Source of the DNA: Hanleya hanleyi
Lineage: Eukaryota; Mollusca; Polyplacophora; Lepidopleurida; Hanleyidae
Reading direction: 5' to 3'
DNA length: 64,000 bases
Assembly (NCBI GenBank): GCA_036873755.1
Contig: JAVTVY010019610.1
Coordinates: 1 to 64,000 of the forward strand
Each line of letters starts with the position of its first letter. Positions within the stretch are counted from its first letter, which is position 1. The notes beneath the pieces were generated by a model. That model was given only the letters and a program-made list of their open reading frames with translations, searched no databases and was not told the origin of the DNA. The position numbers and the translations under genes were made by a program. Below, piece after piece: positions 45,561-56,539 of this stretch.

Positions 45561-47262
45561 ATTATGTCTCCCCCAACTATGTTGGGGGGGAAGACATCTA
45601 GTGTTTGTGCTGTCTGTCTGTCTGGATGGATGGATGTCTGTCTGTCCGTCCCCTTGCCTTGTCTGCAAGATATCTTGAGAACTACTGGATGGAATTTCAC
45701 CAAACTTGGATGGAAGCTTCATTGGATTAGCCCCCTCATTTGATTAGGTTTTGGTGTATGTGCGTGCATTCATTCATGTCCGGTGTCCGTCCGTCCGTCC
45801 ATCTACTTGTACATGTATATACAGGCCTTGTCTGCAAGATATCTTAAGAACTACTGGATGGAATTTCACCAAACTTGGATGGAAGCTCCAGTGGGATAGC
45901 CCCCTCATTTGATTAGGTTTTGGTGTGTGTGCGTGCATTCATCCGTGTCCGGTGTCCGTCCGTCCGTCCATCTACTTGTACATGTATATACAGGCCTTGT
46001 CTGCAAGATATCTTGAGAACTACTGGACGGAATTTCACCAAACTTGGATGGAAGCTTCATTGGGATAGCTCCCTTATTTGATTAGGTTTTGGTGTGTGCA
46101 TGCGTTCATCCGTGTCCGGTGTCCGTCCATCTACTTGTACATGTATATACAGGCCTTGTTTGCAAGATATCTTGAGAACTACTGGATGGAATTTCACCAA
46201 ACTTAGATGGAAGCTTCATTGGGATAGCCACCTCATTTGATCAGGTTTTGGTGTATGTGTGCATGCATTCATCCGTGGCGGGTGTTCGTCCGTCCGTTCA
46301 TCTACTTGTACATGTATATACAGGCCTTGTCTGCAAGATATCTGGAGAACTACGTGACGGAAGTTCACCAAACTTGGATGGAAGCTTTATTGGGATAGCC
46401 CTCTCATCTGTTTAGGTTTTGGTTTGTGTGTGCGTTCGTCCATGTTCGGTGTCCGTCCGTCTGTCCATGTACTTGTACATGCATATGTATACAGGCCCTT
46501 TCTGCAAGATATCTGAAGAACTACTGGACAGAATTTCACCAAACTCGGATGGAAGGTTCATTGGGATAGCCCCCTCATTTGATTAGGTTTGGGTGTGTGT
46601 GTGCGTTTATCCATGTCCATCGTCCGTCCGTCCATCTAATTGTTCATGTCTATACATACCTTGTCTGCAAGATATCCGGAGAACTACTCGACGGAATTTC
46701 ACCAAACTTGGCTGGAAGCTTCATTGAAATGACCTTATGATCTAATTAGGTTTTGGTGTGAGCTAGTGCTTGCGTGGGTCCATGCAAAATGTGCTTATCT
46801 GTCTGTCCAATTTTTGTTCACTCCATATCTTGGAAACTACTGAAGGCAAATGCATGAAACTTCTATACGGTACAGCATGTATACTATAGGTGTGGCTCTT
46901 GTATGTTTTGCATCTTTCCTATAATGTGATCAGTTTCGAAATAGTTGATGCTTCACAATTACATGTATTTCACATTGGTTGGACGCTGTAGATGTCGACA
47001 ATCCACTCATTGCTATATAATTAATCCCGACTCCTCACTGGGTTACTGCAAAAATAAAAATCGCCTCTTTGTAATTAATAGTTTTAGATGCGCAGCTTTG
47101 TTTAGGATACTTATTGCTACATTCATTTTATAGCACCTTCCCTTAAATTATGTGCCCACTCAAGGCAAGGTGGGAGGTTGGGGGAGACGTATGTTTTTGC
47201 TTAAAAAAACAACCAGCATAGGCTTCATGCCGGAACGGCAACTCAAGGGTCAAAGCGGAACT
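45561..47262 (-). mobile_element. Helentron-like non-autonomous element, family E, minus orientation
   Basis: Read on the minus strand, the 3' end is a hairpin at 45568-45590 next to a GGAC/CAGA tract. The core is seven monomers of about 160-171 bp starting at 45656, 45825, 45994, 46153, 46324, 46495 and 46658, plus a decayed eighth. Each contains GCAAGATATCTTGAGAACTA, TTCACCAAACTTGGATGGAA and its own GTCCGTCC tract. The 5' subterminal motif (47177-47188, GTTGGGGGAGAC on plus) equals the 3' arm of the hairpin. The 5' border (47215-47262) is inferred from where LINE coding resumes. Confidence 0.75.
45570..45588 (-). other. Element E 3' terminal hairpin
   Basis: On plus: CCCCCAAC, loop TAT, GTTGGGGG (8 bp). 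Beyond this the hairpin arms stop matching, whereas the 5' motif at 47177-47188 continues to match the 3' arm for 12 bases. Confidence 0.85.
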
Positions 47263-47600
47263 TCTAGTTTCGTTTGTGAATGACTCATTTCCCGACAATA
47301 TATCTTGGAGGTTATAGTTTGGAGGCAAGTCGTTTTGTAATTCATCTCTTAGATCGGTATATAAGGGACAAATAAAGAAATAGTGATAAGCATCCTCTCT
47401 TGGTTCTCCACATCTACAGCTGGATGTAATAGACAATATTCCTTCAACATTTAATACAATAAATTTCATAAGACAATAGTATAATTTTTGGACGGAATCT
47501 CATAAAAATTTGACGTACCAAATACAATTGATGTATATCTTCGGCAGCGTTGTGTATACGGAATTAAGGTATAATGACAACCATAATTTGTCCTTGACAA
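47262..47600 (-). pseudogene. LINE ORF2 fragment with C-terminal zinc-knuckle-like motif
   Basis: The minus-strand ORF (M at 47469) has CRCGEPREDAYHYFFICPLY: a C-x-C-x8-H-x4-C pattern seen near the C-terminus of CR1/jockey-type LINE ORF2 proteins. Upstream the frame is interrupted by stops (for example TGA about 40 bp 5' of that M, around 47506). Downstream the LINE-like sequence gives way to element E after about residue 70. No RT core was found here. A decayed, split LINE copy is the simplest reading. Confidence 0.6.
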
Positions 47601-49516
47601 AATAAAATGTGCGCTAGCATGTATGTACATATGTACAGTATAACTGGTCATCCATATACAATTTCCACGGAATTCTGTTTACAGAATAAGTACATATATG
47701 ATTGTTCTCTAATTAATTATTAAAACATGAACAACCTTGGTAGCATAAAGCAGCTGTCTAATCTCTGGAGGAGCGTGGGAAATGGGACGTTCCGTCTTTG
47801 TAGGGCACAGCCTAGTTCCACCTGTTCAACTTTTTGGCGCGGCATCTGATGCTGTGGTTGTTGCAGGCTACGATCCATATTGCAAATGCGAAACGAATTA
47901 TTTCGTTCTGGCCTACTACTGCCATGGTTAGATGCCCTAGAAATAATTTAAGAGGGTTGGACCAGTAACCTTTCACGTTGTTGCTTCTTGTTTGAATATG
48001 TCGAGTTTAACAAATCATAGCCGGAAATAATCTTGCTACCACTGCAGACTACAGTACTGTATGCCAGACGAATCGGAGTTTGTGTAAAAATACATCTGAA
48101 CACGTTTGTGAACTTCGTCAATTTTTGGTACACAAGGTCTTTCAACATGTTCAAGAAAAAAATTCCTATAAATTTCCTTTCAATAGCATTCCACCAAACT
48201 ACCAAGCATGTCTCATTTGTCATTAGGGCCTATATTGGAAACATCTCAACAAGTCACTGGCCCACCCATTATACATGAAGGCTTATGAAGTAGAATTCGG
48301 TTTGAGAATCTGACGCTTGACAGGTTAAATACCAAATTAGCTATATATGTATGCCATGCAGTCAAAATTAACCTGAAAATTGTTTTTTTTTATGAATCTA
48401 ATTGTTTATTCTTGGAGTCGACCCTGAGTCGGAACAATAGAGCGAGTGTTCAATTTTCACTTCCTCGTAAAACCAACTGGGCGACTGACTCCTATGCTTC
48501 AACCATGGTGTCTAAGACTCCATGCTTCAACATTCATGAGCTTTAGCTGGTTTTGGTAATATCTCCATTGGTATTCATTGAAAAATTGAATTCTAAAGCT
48601 GAAGTATTCTGTGCAAAATATGTCGTCACATATTCTGCAACCATTAGCTTTCATGAATATATATGGTTTTATAAATGATGATTCTTCGCTAATTTCCAGT
48701 GTTATCACTATGGGAGCTATCCCCCAGTACGGTAGTCGGCCACTACACAATATTATATAACTCTTTTTATTGAATGTAGGGTCTGCTAGACTAATCGACA
48801 ATATCTGTGTAGCTGCCGGATAAAAAATTTGATAATGCAAACTCCATATTATCCCAAAAAATCATTTGCAATTGGTAGAGCTCGCCTTTATTACAATATA
48901 GACAACTTGCACGATCAGTTCTTAATGATTTTCGCAACAGTTTTCTCAGCTTATCGAGACATTTCAACAAGCCATGCATTATCATTGTGAGTGGGTTATC
49001 GATCACGCCTAAAGAACAAGGTGATACAGACTGACAACAATGCCCCCAGTCATGGAGAATACAGTGCTTTAACTATATGGATTAGAAGTCAGCTAGGCAG
49101 ACCCTACATTCAATAAATATCACAATTCTAAAATATCATGTGGGACGCAGTGGTCCCTTCACATGCGAGGGACATATTGCATATTGCATACCGGTACACA
49201 GCTGCTGCCTCTTACTAGTAAATGTCATAAAAATGATATATAAACCATATTTTAAAGCATTTTTGCATCTGTCAAATTTAGAATATGTATGAATGGTATT
49301 TACATATAGGGCCTACGGCTTTGCCGTCCAACCACATCCAGTCATAAGTGCAGTCACTTCGTCCTGTAGCAAAACCCCGCTGTTTGAGACAAGTATACAG
49401 GTGTTCTTTTTGGAATAATAACCTCTGAAATTCAATCTACTCTGGTCTCTGCTATATTAATTGACTCCTCCATTCAGAAATGTTTCAGAAATGTTTGCAT
49501 GATTTCTTCGTCCAGT
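47601..49516. other. Mostly unassigned stretch with a 350-bp inverted-repeat-bounded segment
   Basis: TATTGAATGTAGGGTCTGC at about 48769-48787 recurs inverted as GCAGACCCTACATTCAATA at 49097-49115, suggesting a MITE of about 350 bp. The minus-strand ORF at 48499-48840 (113 codons) overlaps it and has no recognised motif. Some of this region may be upstream LINE sequence that I cannot identify. Confidence 0.4.
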
Positions 49517-49845
49517 GGTAGCCAGCCTGGCCACCATGGTGTCAGTGTTGCCTTTGCAGGCCACTGTTTGCTTTTCTCACAAGAGCAATCTGTAACATAT
49601 CTTGTAAGTTCCTCCTATCGGGTACTCATCCAGTCAACCTGTTATATGTGGGATATGCAGAATGTTTAATATTTATCTTTCTTAATCGGGTAGCAGCCAA
49701 CCTGGCCACCATTGTCTCATCATCACCTTTGCAGGCCACTGTTTGCTTTTCTCACAAGAGCAAGCTGTAACATATCTTATAATCTTTTCCTATCTTGTAC
49801 TCCACCAGGCAACCTGTGGGATATCCAGAAAGTGTAATACATGTC
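49517..49845 (+). repeat. 171-bp tandem duplication
   Basis: The unit starting GGTAGCCAGCCTGGCCACCA (49517) is repeated from 49688 (GGTAGCAGCCAACCTGGCC). The block TTTGCAGGCCACTGTTTGCT followed by TTTCTCACAAGAGCAA is identical in both. No coding frame is shared. Confidence 0.88.
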
Positions 49846-50463
49846 TTGTCTTATCCTAACTTGTGACATAACCATCATCAACCTTGATGTCCAGCCCTTC
49901 TCACTCATAACACTAAATAAATCTCTATTTACCCCTAGATATAATCTCTCTTATTTACCAATAGGTACATGTATGTTCTGTACAAACTGACCTTAGGTTT
50001 CCCCCCAAAATGTTTACCCCTGCAAAGTTTGTACCAAATATCACCTTCCCGATGGTGCAAATTAACATAGTTTATGATTTTGCAAAATTATAGCAAAATT
50101 CAAGTTTAACATAGTAGTACAGCAAATCTCTTCTCCATGTTAAATTAATCGGAGAACGCATTGGCCGACTATTGGTTCACTCACTTGCATTACTGATAGA
50201 ACATTTATTTACCCCTCATCAGAAAGATAGTTTACCTGGAAAGTCTTATGGAATTATATTTGTGAAAAATAATGTCAAAATACTTTGAAAGAGCAAAATT
50301 CAGTTATTTTGGTTGAGTCAAGGTTGGATGAACACCTACTGTAGTGTCTTATTGGACGGAAATTAATTGGGAAACACATGGTTAGCGTAACGTGTGCAAC
50401 TTCCCTCATTATAGGACTTCCTTTCTTTGGTATGTTCAACTTCAATATGTCGGTACCTTTTAA
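49846..50463. other. Unassigned spacer
   Basis: About 620 bp with no recognised feature. Confidence 0.45.
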
Positions 50464-51277
50464 GAAGGGCCGTTCGTGCCATAAATCCAAACGTTTAATA
50501 ACTTTAAACGTTTAACTTGCACCAACCAATCAGATGTCATGAATTGACATTTGGAAGTCCAAAAGCAAACGTTTGCTGTTATAACGTCCAATACTTCAGA
50601 CGTTTCCTGTCAAAAGGCAAACGTTTCCAGTAGTAATATTCGAGAATTTCAAACGTTTCCGGTTTAAGGGAAATCGTTACCGGTCGTGATCGTCCAGTCA
50701 GATTTTTTTTGTTCAAACCTCAACATCAACACATGTCCACTGGCAAAACGTTTCTGCTATGTAGTCTGTTTGAACCAATCAAAATAACCCATACAAATAT
50801 TCGCGCATATTGTATTCCTCATGCCCACCGTTCATCATGTCTTGCGCAAATTGTCCCGGTGCCAAAGATATTATCCAAAACCTAATTTGTAAGAACGGAT
50901 TTCATTGGTTGAAATACACTACATACCGGAAACGTTTGCCAGTGGAGATTTGCACGTGTTGGTGTAGATGTTGGAATAGACGCGGCCCAAATAAAAATCT
51001 GATTGGACGATCACAACCGGAAACGTTATCCTTTTAACCGGAAATCTTTAAAAGACCCAAATTTTACTACCGGAAACGTTTGTCTTTTGATAGGAAACGT
51101 CTAAAGTCGCGAATTTACAACTGGAAACGCTTGCTTTTTAACAGGAAAATGTCAATTCATAACAACAGATTGTTTGGTTCAAGTTTAAACGTGTAAACTT
51201 TTTAACGCTGTACAATTTTTAAACGTTTTAGAAGTAAAAACGTTCAAAGGATGCGTTTATGGCGCGAACGGCCCTTC
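50464..51277. mobile_element. 814-bp foldback element dense in GGAAACGTTT motifs
   Basis: The ends GAAGGGCCGTTCGTGCCATA (50464) and its inverted partner (GCGCGAACGGCCCTTC, to 51277) define TIRs. Inside, the words AAACGTTT, GGAAACGTTT and AAACGTCT recur more than fifteen times, mostly in mirror-image order around a centre near 50860. This makes long imperfect arms of alternating paired blocks. No clear target duplication was found. Confidence 0.78.
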
Positions 51278-51449
51278 ATATACCTTGCCACAGGATGTAA
51301 CTTGTGATTGCGTTTTAGGCACATACATTCGTGCCTGGTGCCACCTGTGCCTAACTTGAAATTAAATATATAATTGTGCGTTTATTTCATTACAAATTTA
51401 TCCCCCAATAACCCTGCTACCAGATTTCATTAAAGCCCATAGGCTCTAG
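51278..51449. other. Spacer 3' of the RT fragment
   Basis: Short unassigned segment; TATAGGCTCTAGTT-like A/T-rich sequence only. Confidence 0.4.
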
Positions 51450-51850
51450 TTAGAAATAGTGGCGCAATACCTTTCCCAAAATGGTTTTACCTCCTGAAGG
51501 GCCTTCGTCAACAGGGATGAAGAAAAAGTTGGTGCAGATTGTAGAATCAGCTATGAATCTAGCTTTGTAGGGTGATTTGTGCATTTTGGAAGTCCAGCAT
51601 ACTTTTGGTATGTCGTTATGATTGGTTGAAAGACAAATACCTCTTTCCTTGAGAAACGTTAAGTGATTGTTAAATAAATCTTCCAGAGTAAATGCAGTTT
51701 GCAAGTAAGTAGACGTATTTGATGATGGTATGTTTACACTCAATTCCTTAACCAGCATCTGATAATAGTAATATTTACATATGAATATTGTATTATTTGG
51801 AGCTTTGTCTGCTGGGACTATGACCAATTTACTCTGGAGATTTGCTAGAA
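51450..51850 (-). pseudogene. Reverse transcriptase fragment, Penelope-like, copy 1
   Basis: The minus-strand ORF (51827 to 51450) opens with VIVPADKAPNN (residues 2-12). It later has DIPKVCWTSKMHKSPYKARF (residues 72-91). These resemble the N-terminal RT motifs of Penelope-type and related invertebrate retroelements (…DKxxNN… and LPKxxxxxKxHKxPYKxRFI), from memory. Only about 100 residues match, and the catalytic YxDD region is absent. In-frame sequence 5' of the M continues the similarity (VLANLQSKL). A second copy lies at 53345-53880. Confidence 0.5.
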
Positions 51851-52072
51851 CTTATTGAGAACTGATGTTTCACACACATCTTCACTGTGTCTCTCGGAAC
51901 TAGAATGAGGTGTTGGCGTGAGCTCTCGCGTGACTTGCAAGGCGAATTTTGTAGGGGAATTCATGTTTGCCTTGGGTTGGAGATTCAGTGTAAACACAAA
52001 ATACAATTAGTGATTGAAGTGAGATAAGTTTTAGCTTAATAACATGAAATTTACTTCAATTTTCTTCAATTT

Positions 52073-52550
52073 CCTACTATTGTCCGACTACGCATGCGCA
52101 GATTGATGGCACTTCCAATACGAACCAACCCAGTCGGACTTTAACACATGAGCGCTTAAATCGGATAACCTAGCGGTTCATTCGGACCAAGGATGATCCA
52201 CCTCGAACCCAAAACTTCCAGTCAAATGCAATCTTTCCCTACTGCTGCCTGACTGCGCATGCGCAGATTGACGACAATCCACCCCGGTCGGACATTACCC
52301 CACGAGCGCTGCAATATGACACGTTACACGACCCATTTGGACCACGGATGGTCCACTTCCAGCAACGTCCATTCAAATGTCTTTTTCTACTATTCCTGAT
52401 TACGCATGCGCAGATTAACGGCAGTTTTACGACACGCCCCAAAACGTCCACCCAAGTGGCCCTTTTCCACTGTACTTTAACAACGAATGCACAAACGGAC
52501 AACATTTCCACTACACACCACAGTAGTATATAAAACCCTGATTGACTCAC
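52073..52550. repeat. Tandem repeat of about 150-165 bp with GCGCATGCGC core
   Basis: CGCATGCGCAGATTGA-type phrases at 52091, 52256 and 52403 mark three monomers. Other shared words are TCGGAC..TTAC and GGACCA.GGATG.TCCAC. Related monomers in the opposite orientation occupy 57370-57990. Confidence 0.75.
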
Positions 52551-52554
52551 ATTT

Positions 52555-53345
52555 GGTTCAGTGCGCATGCGGAACGGAAGTGCGCAGGTCTGTGTGCGCA
52601 GGTGTGTGACGTTCCGGTATGCGTGAATCGGGCGTGACCTCTCCTGGTGGCTGACATATTATCCAGGTCCTACTATCGGGGTTAATCATTGTTTACATCA
52701 TATAGTCACGGTATATTCACGCTGATTGATTTTTGACCTCAAAAATTTGCATATTGGAGAGAAAAGCTACCTCCGAACACAGAAGAGTTCCAATTTTTGC
52801 TTTGAAAGCCAATCAGAAGCGAGTATTTTGATCTCGGCTGGGAAGGTAAGGTCACATGACTTTTGACCCTGGAATTCCTCCGCGCTGATGCGGTCTGGCG
52901 GTGATGCGGTAGTAGTATAGAAAGGGGATTTAATATCAGTTTGACCTACTTTCGAGGAGGTCACGTGGCGGTCACAGAGGTCAAGGTCACTATAGTTCCG
53001 GCAGAATGACCAAAAAGCTACCTCCGAACACAAGAGAGTTCCAAGTTTTGCAGGGTATGTAGTCCTCCGCGGTGATGCTGTCTGGCGGTGATGCGGTCTG
53101 CCTCCGCGGACAGAAAGTAGTCTCAAATACGTGGGGAGCCGGGGGAAAATTCTCCAGACTTCAAATACGCTGCATGGTCCCATTGGGTCGAGTGAGGTAT
53201 CCCCGCCAGGGCTATCCAGCCATGAGTGTTCTCACAGAAAAAATAAATAAAAAATAAATAAATAAAAAGCGGAACACGCACTTGTCTCCTACAATTATAT
53301 GTATTATACAATATACGGGGAAATGCCTGTCATTTTTTAAATTTA
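52555..53345. repeat. Large dispersed repeat X, copy 1
   Basis: Shared with 55610-56540 in the same orientation: GCGTGAATCGGGCGTGACCT, GGTGATGCGGTCTG, CTCCGCGGACAGAAAGTAGT, ATTGGGTCGAGTGAGGT, AAAAAGCGGAACACG and TGTATTATACAATATACG. Within it a roughly 250-bp part is doubled (AAAGCTACCTCCGAACACA near 52763 and 53016). ORFs on both strands cross these repeats and are not regarded as genes. Confidence 0.7.
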
Positions 53346-53880
53346 TTTTACGATTTATGATTGGTTGGAAGATATACTCTTTCTCTGAGAAACGTTTTGT
53401 GATTGTTAAATAAATCTTCCAGAGTAAATGCAGTTTGGGAGTAAGTAGACGTTTTTGATGTTTACACTCATTTATTTAACCAGCACCTGGACATACTAAT
53501 ATTTGGATCTTTGTCTGCTGGACAATGACGAATTTACTCTGGAGATTTGCTAGAATTTCTTGCGAATTTAGGTTTCTCAGTACTTGTGTTGCTTGGGGAA
53601 ATGTACTTCTGTTAGTGTGGCGGATTGTTTCAACGACCTTGCACTTGGTGAGATCCAGCTAATCAGAGAGTACTGTAGGTTCAACTTTTTTTTCGCTTAG
53701 ACCAATCAATAACGTACTGTTCCGATTCAGACAGGACGATCTTCTGGTCGGTCTTCAGATTTATTCTTCCAGGCTCTCTATATTTAGGTCCGTCGTAGAT
53801 AACCCAGTAAAGGATCACTTTATGTTCAGTGCCCGCTGGCTGAAGTATGCGTTTTATGTCTAACAGCAAGGTCGTGGTTT
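53345..53880 (-). pseudogene. Reverse transcriptase fragment, Penelope-like, copy 2 (more decayed)
   Basis: Sequence from about 53350 to 53570 matches 51610-51850 (for example GATTGTTAAATAAATCTTCC, AGAGTAAATGCAGTTT and AATTTACTCTGGAGATTTGC). It extends further 5' (to about 53880), where the minus frame reads SEQYVIDWSKRKK before the shared part. Several frameshifts and deletions are present. It abuts the end of repeat X, so one may have inserted beside the other. Confidence 0.5.
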
Positions 53881-54978
53881 GCTCTAATTCCTGCTCTACA
53901 ACATGGTATATACTTAAATATTTGATGAATATTTGATATGGTCATAAGAATGCGTCATAAACGAGAGATCCTTGATCCAGTAATGGATCAAACTGCCAGT
54001 TTTTCATCAGACGTCTCCTGGCAGGGAAAGTCCAGTGGCTTAACTCCAAAATGGCAATGTGTGTGCACTTCTGGAAACAAGCATGAAATTTGGCGCATAC
54101 TGATTGGTTTTGGCAAGTTGGTAGCGCCCCCTGTCGGCAGGTGACGCCACCTGGTGGCATAAGGTGCATCGGGTTCCTTAAATATAAACCTTACTGCTCT
54201 ACCAGAAAATCTATGAAAAAAAAAAAAAATAAAAAAAATCCAAAATGGCCGCTCAGGTCATATTAAATACAATGAATCTTTTGGTCGATTTTTCGGTAAG
54301 ATTTTCCTTTTTTTTCTCTTTTTTTTATTATTCTCTTTTCTACGATAACACTGCATAAGAAATTAGGATAATTATCCAATAAGAAATAAAACAAATTTGA
54401 GCACTTTTATTAACCTCTGCTCAGAGGGGTATCCAAATAATCTCAGAATAATCTCAATTAGATAGGCAACAACGCCATGGAGTGACATATCTGACTTTGT
54501 CATTTGGGAAATGTAGAAAGGGGCGGCATGGTAGACTGAAATATAACTAAAATACTTAAGATTCGTCACATGATTTGGGGTAGCCACCTGTGCTAACCCA
54601 GTCAAGTCAAATCGAATAATTTGAACTAAAACTAAAATACTTCAGATTCATTAAATGATTTGGGGTAGCCATCTGTGCTAACTTAGTCAAATCGAATCTC
54701 TTATGATATGTGTTTGTGCCCGTGGTCGATACTTCATGTCAGGGTCTTTGTGTCGCTGAAAAGGCACAGCTCTATACACATTGTTGTCTCCACACTTGAC
54801 TATTGTATGCATTGTCTCGTGATTCTTACATGAAGTATGAACCGTGCCCGTTTGCACCGATACAGTGGGCATGGAGACCATCCATACAGTATATATGCTC
54901 AAAATGAGCGATTTTTTACACCCCCTCCCCTATATACGTTTCTTGTACGTGCGTATACTGAGTCTGGAAACCAGAGTA
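53881..54978. other. Mostly unassigned; contains a dispersed-repeat remnant
   Basis: At about 54195-54255 TCTACCAGAAAAT..AAATCCAAAATGGCCGCT repeats the phrase found at 19337-19372. A short direct repeat TAAAATACTT(A/C)AGATTC..GATTTGGGGTAGCCA occurs at about 54548 and 54633. No gene was recognised. Confidence 0.45.
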
Positions 54979-54987
54979 GGTCTATGA

Positions 54988-55071
54988 CAATCTGATTAAA
55001 ACTCAGACTTAATAACCGCTCCTCTGTCGGACATGAGGAGCGGTTTTTACGTCTGAGTTTTAATCAGATTG
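54988..55071. mobile_element. 84-bp palindromic MITE with 9-bp TSD
   Basis: CAATCTGATTAAAACTCAGA at the left is exactly inverted at the right. An inner pair AACCGCTCCTC/GAGGAGCGGTT is separated by TGTCGGACAT. GGTCTATGA flanks it directly (54979-54987 and 55072-55080). Confidence 0.88.
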
Positions 55072-55080
55072 GGTCTATGA

Positions 55081-55609
55081 TATATTAAGCTGATCACATG
55101 CGCCCCATCCCTTGTTTCCCGTCAGCAAATTTAATTTATAGCAGAAAAAGTTTTTTATGTCCCTTATCCCAAGACGTAAGGACACGATATTTCTTTTTGA
55201 CCCACTTTATATAGACAGATATCGGGCCGATGGACGTGTTCGATTTTTTTTAGTGTAACCGCAGTGTGGGAACTAGCCTATAGGATTGGATCCTTCTCCG
55301 GTGTTAATATCTTGATTTAAAAGAGAGTTGTACGGTCTATGTGGGAACGGAAGTGAAGAGAAAGTGTACAGCTTTCGGAAGCTGTGAAGTGTATTGCGAA
55401 AGATCGGCGGGCTGAACGCAGAAATTGACGACGATGGTGTGTGTCCTGTGGTGGATAATTGTTGTTTTTAGCCCAGGGCGGACTAAGTGTCCAAATATTA
55501 GTTATGATAGGACAATATTGTCCATCTCCTTCGTATCGATCATTATAAATAAACGTCAACTATCTACAGATGAATTCGTACTTGGGCATCAATAGTATAC
55601 AGACCGCAT
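55081..55609. other. Unassigned spacer
   Basis: No recognised features. Short ORFs only. Confidence 0.45.
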
Positions 55610-55960
55610 ATTGACTCGCATTTGCCCCACTGCGCAGGTGTTTCTGCGCAGGTTCCGGTTTTATGGGGTGGTCATGGGGCGGTGTGCGCAGGAGTGTCCT
55701 GCGCAAGTATGACGTCACTTTCGGTCTGCGTGAATCGGGCGTGACCTTGGGGCATTTATTCCTTCGCGGTGATGCGGTCTGGCGGTGATGCGGTCTGTCT
55801 CCGCGGACAGAAAGTAGTCCCAAATACGTGGGTTTTCGTGCGAATGTTCGGCAAACTTCAGGGGCGAGAGGGGCCCCTAGTGGACTGATTGGGTCGAGTG
55901 AGGTGTCAAAGTGAAGCGCTTCTCCAGGGCCATTCAGTCATGGGTGGGTGCTTTTAAAAT
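55610..55960. repeat. Large dispersed repeat X, copy 2 (5' part)
   Basis: This aligns with 52560-53220 as listed there. It carries an extra GGGGCGAGAGGGGCCCCTAG block that is absent from copy 1. Confidence 0.7.
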
Positions 55961-56500
55961 TAGGATCTGTCCCGAAAATATAAAAAGCGGAACACGGACT
56001 TTACCCCTTCAATAGGGAAAAACTACTATCAACCCTATCCCAAAGGGCTAATATCGGTCCCTGGCTTATCGGGGCCTGCTCGGAGGTAGGGTGGGGGAGT
56101 GGGTGTATGTAAACTTAGGATTTGTCCCGAAAATATAAAAAGCGGAACACGGACTTTACCCCTAAAATAGGGGAAACACCCCTATCAACCCTATCCCAAG
56201 GGGCTAATATCGGTCCCCGGGCTTATCCGGGCCTGGGTGCATGGGTGGGTACATGTAAAATGAGGATTTGTCCCCGAAAATATAAAAAGCGGAACACGGA
56301 CTTTACCCCTACAATAGAGGAAAACCCCTATCAACCTTATCCCAAAGGGCTAATATCGTTCCCCGGGCTTATCGGGGTCTGCTGAGAGAGGTAGGATGGA
56401 GGAGTGGGTGTATGTAAAAGTTTCTCCAGAAAAGAAATATAAAAAGCGGAACACGGAATTTCTCCTACAATAGGGGCCTGTATTATACAATATACGAGAA
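55961..56500 (+). repeat. Tandem repeat of about 150 bp, 3.5 copies
   Basis: Units begin AGGATTTGTCCCGAAAATAT near 55962, 56117 and 56263, with a partial unit near 56420. Each has AAAAAGCGGAACACGGACTT, CAACC(T/C)TATCCCAA and GGGCTAATATCG. Confidence 0.88.
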
Positions 56501-56539
56501 AATGCCTATGTGGGGTATGGGGGTGGTCATTTTTTATAT

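Noticed and set aside
52239..53183. Minus-strand ORFs of 109 and 138 codons
   Set aside because: They lie across the satellite monomers and repeat X and are not conserved between the copies.
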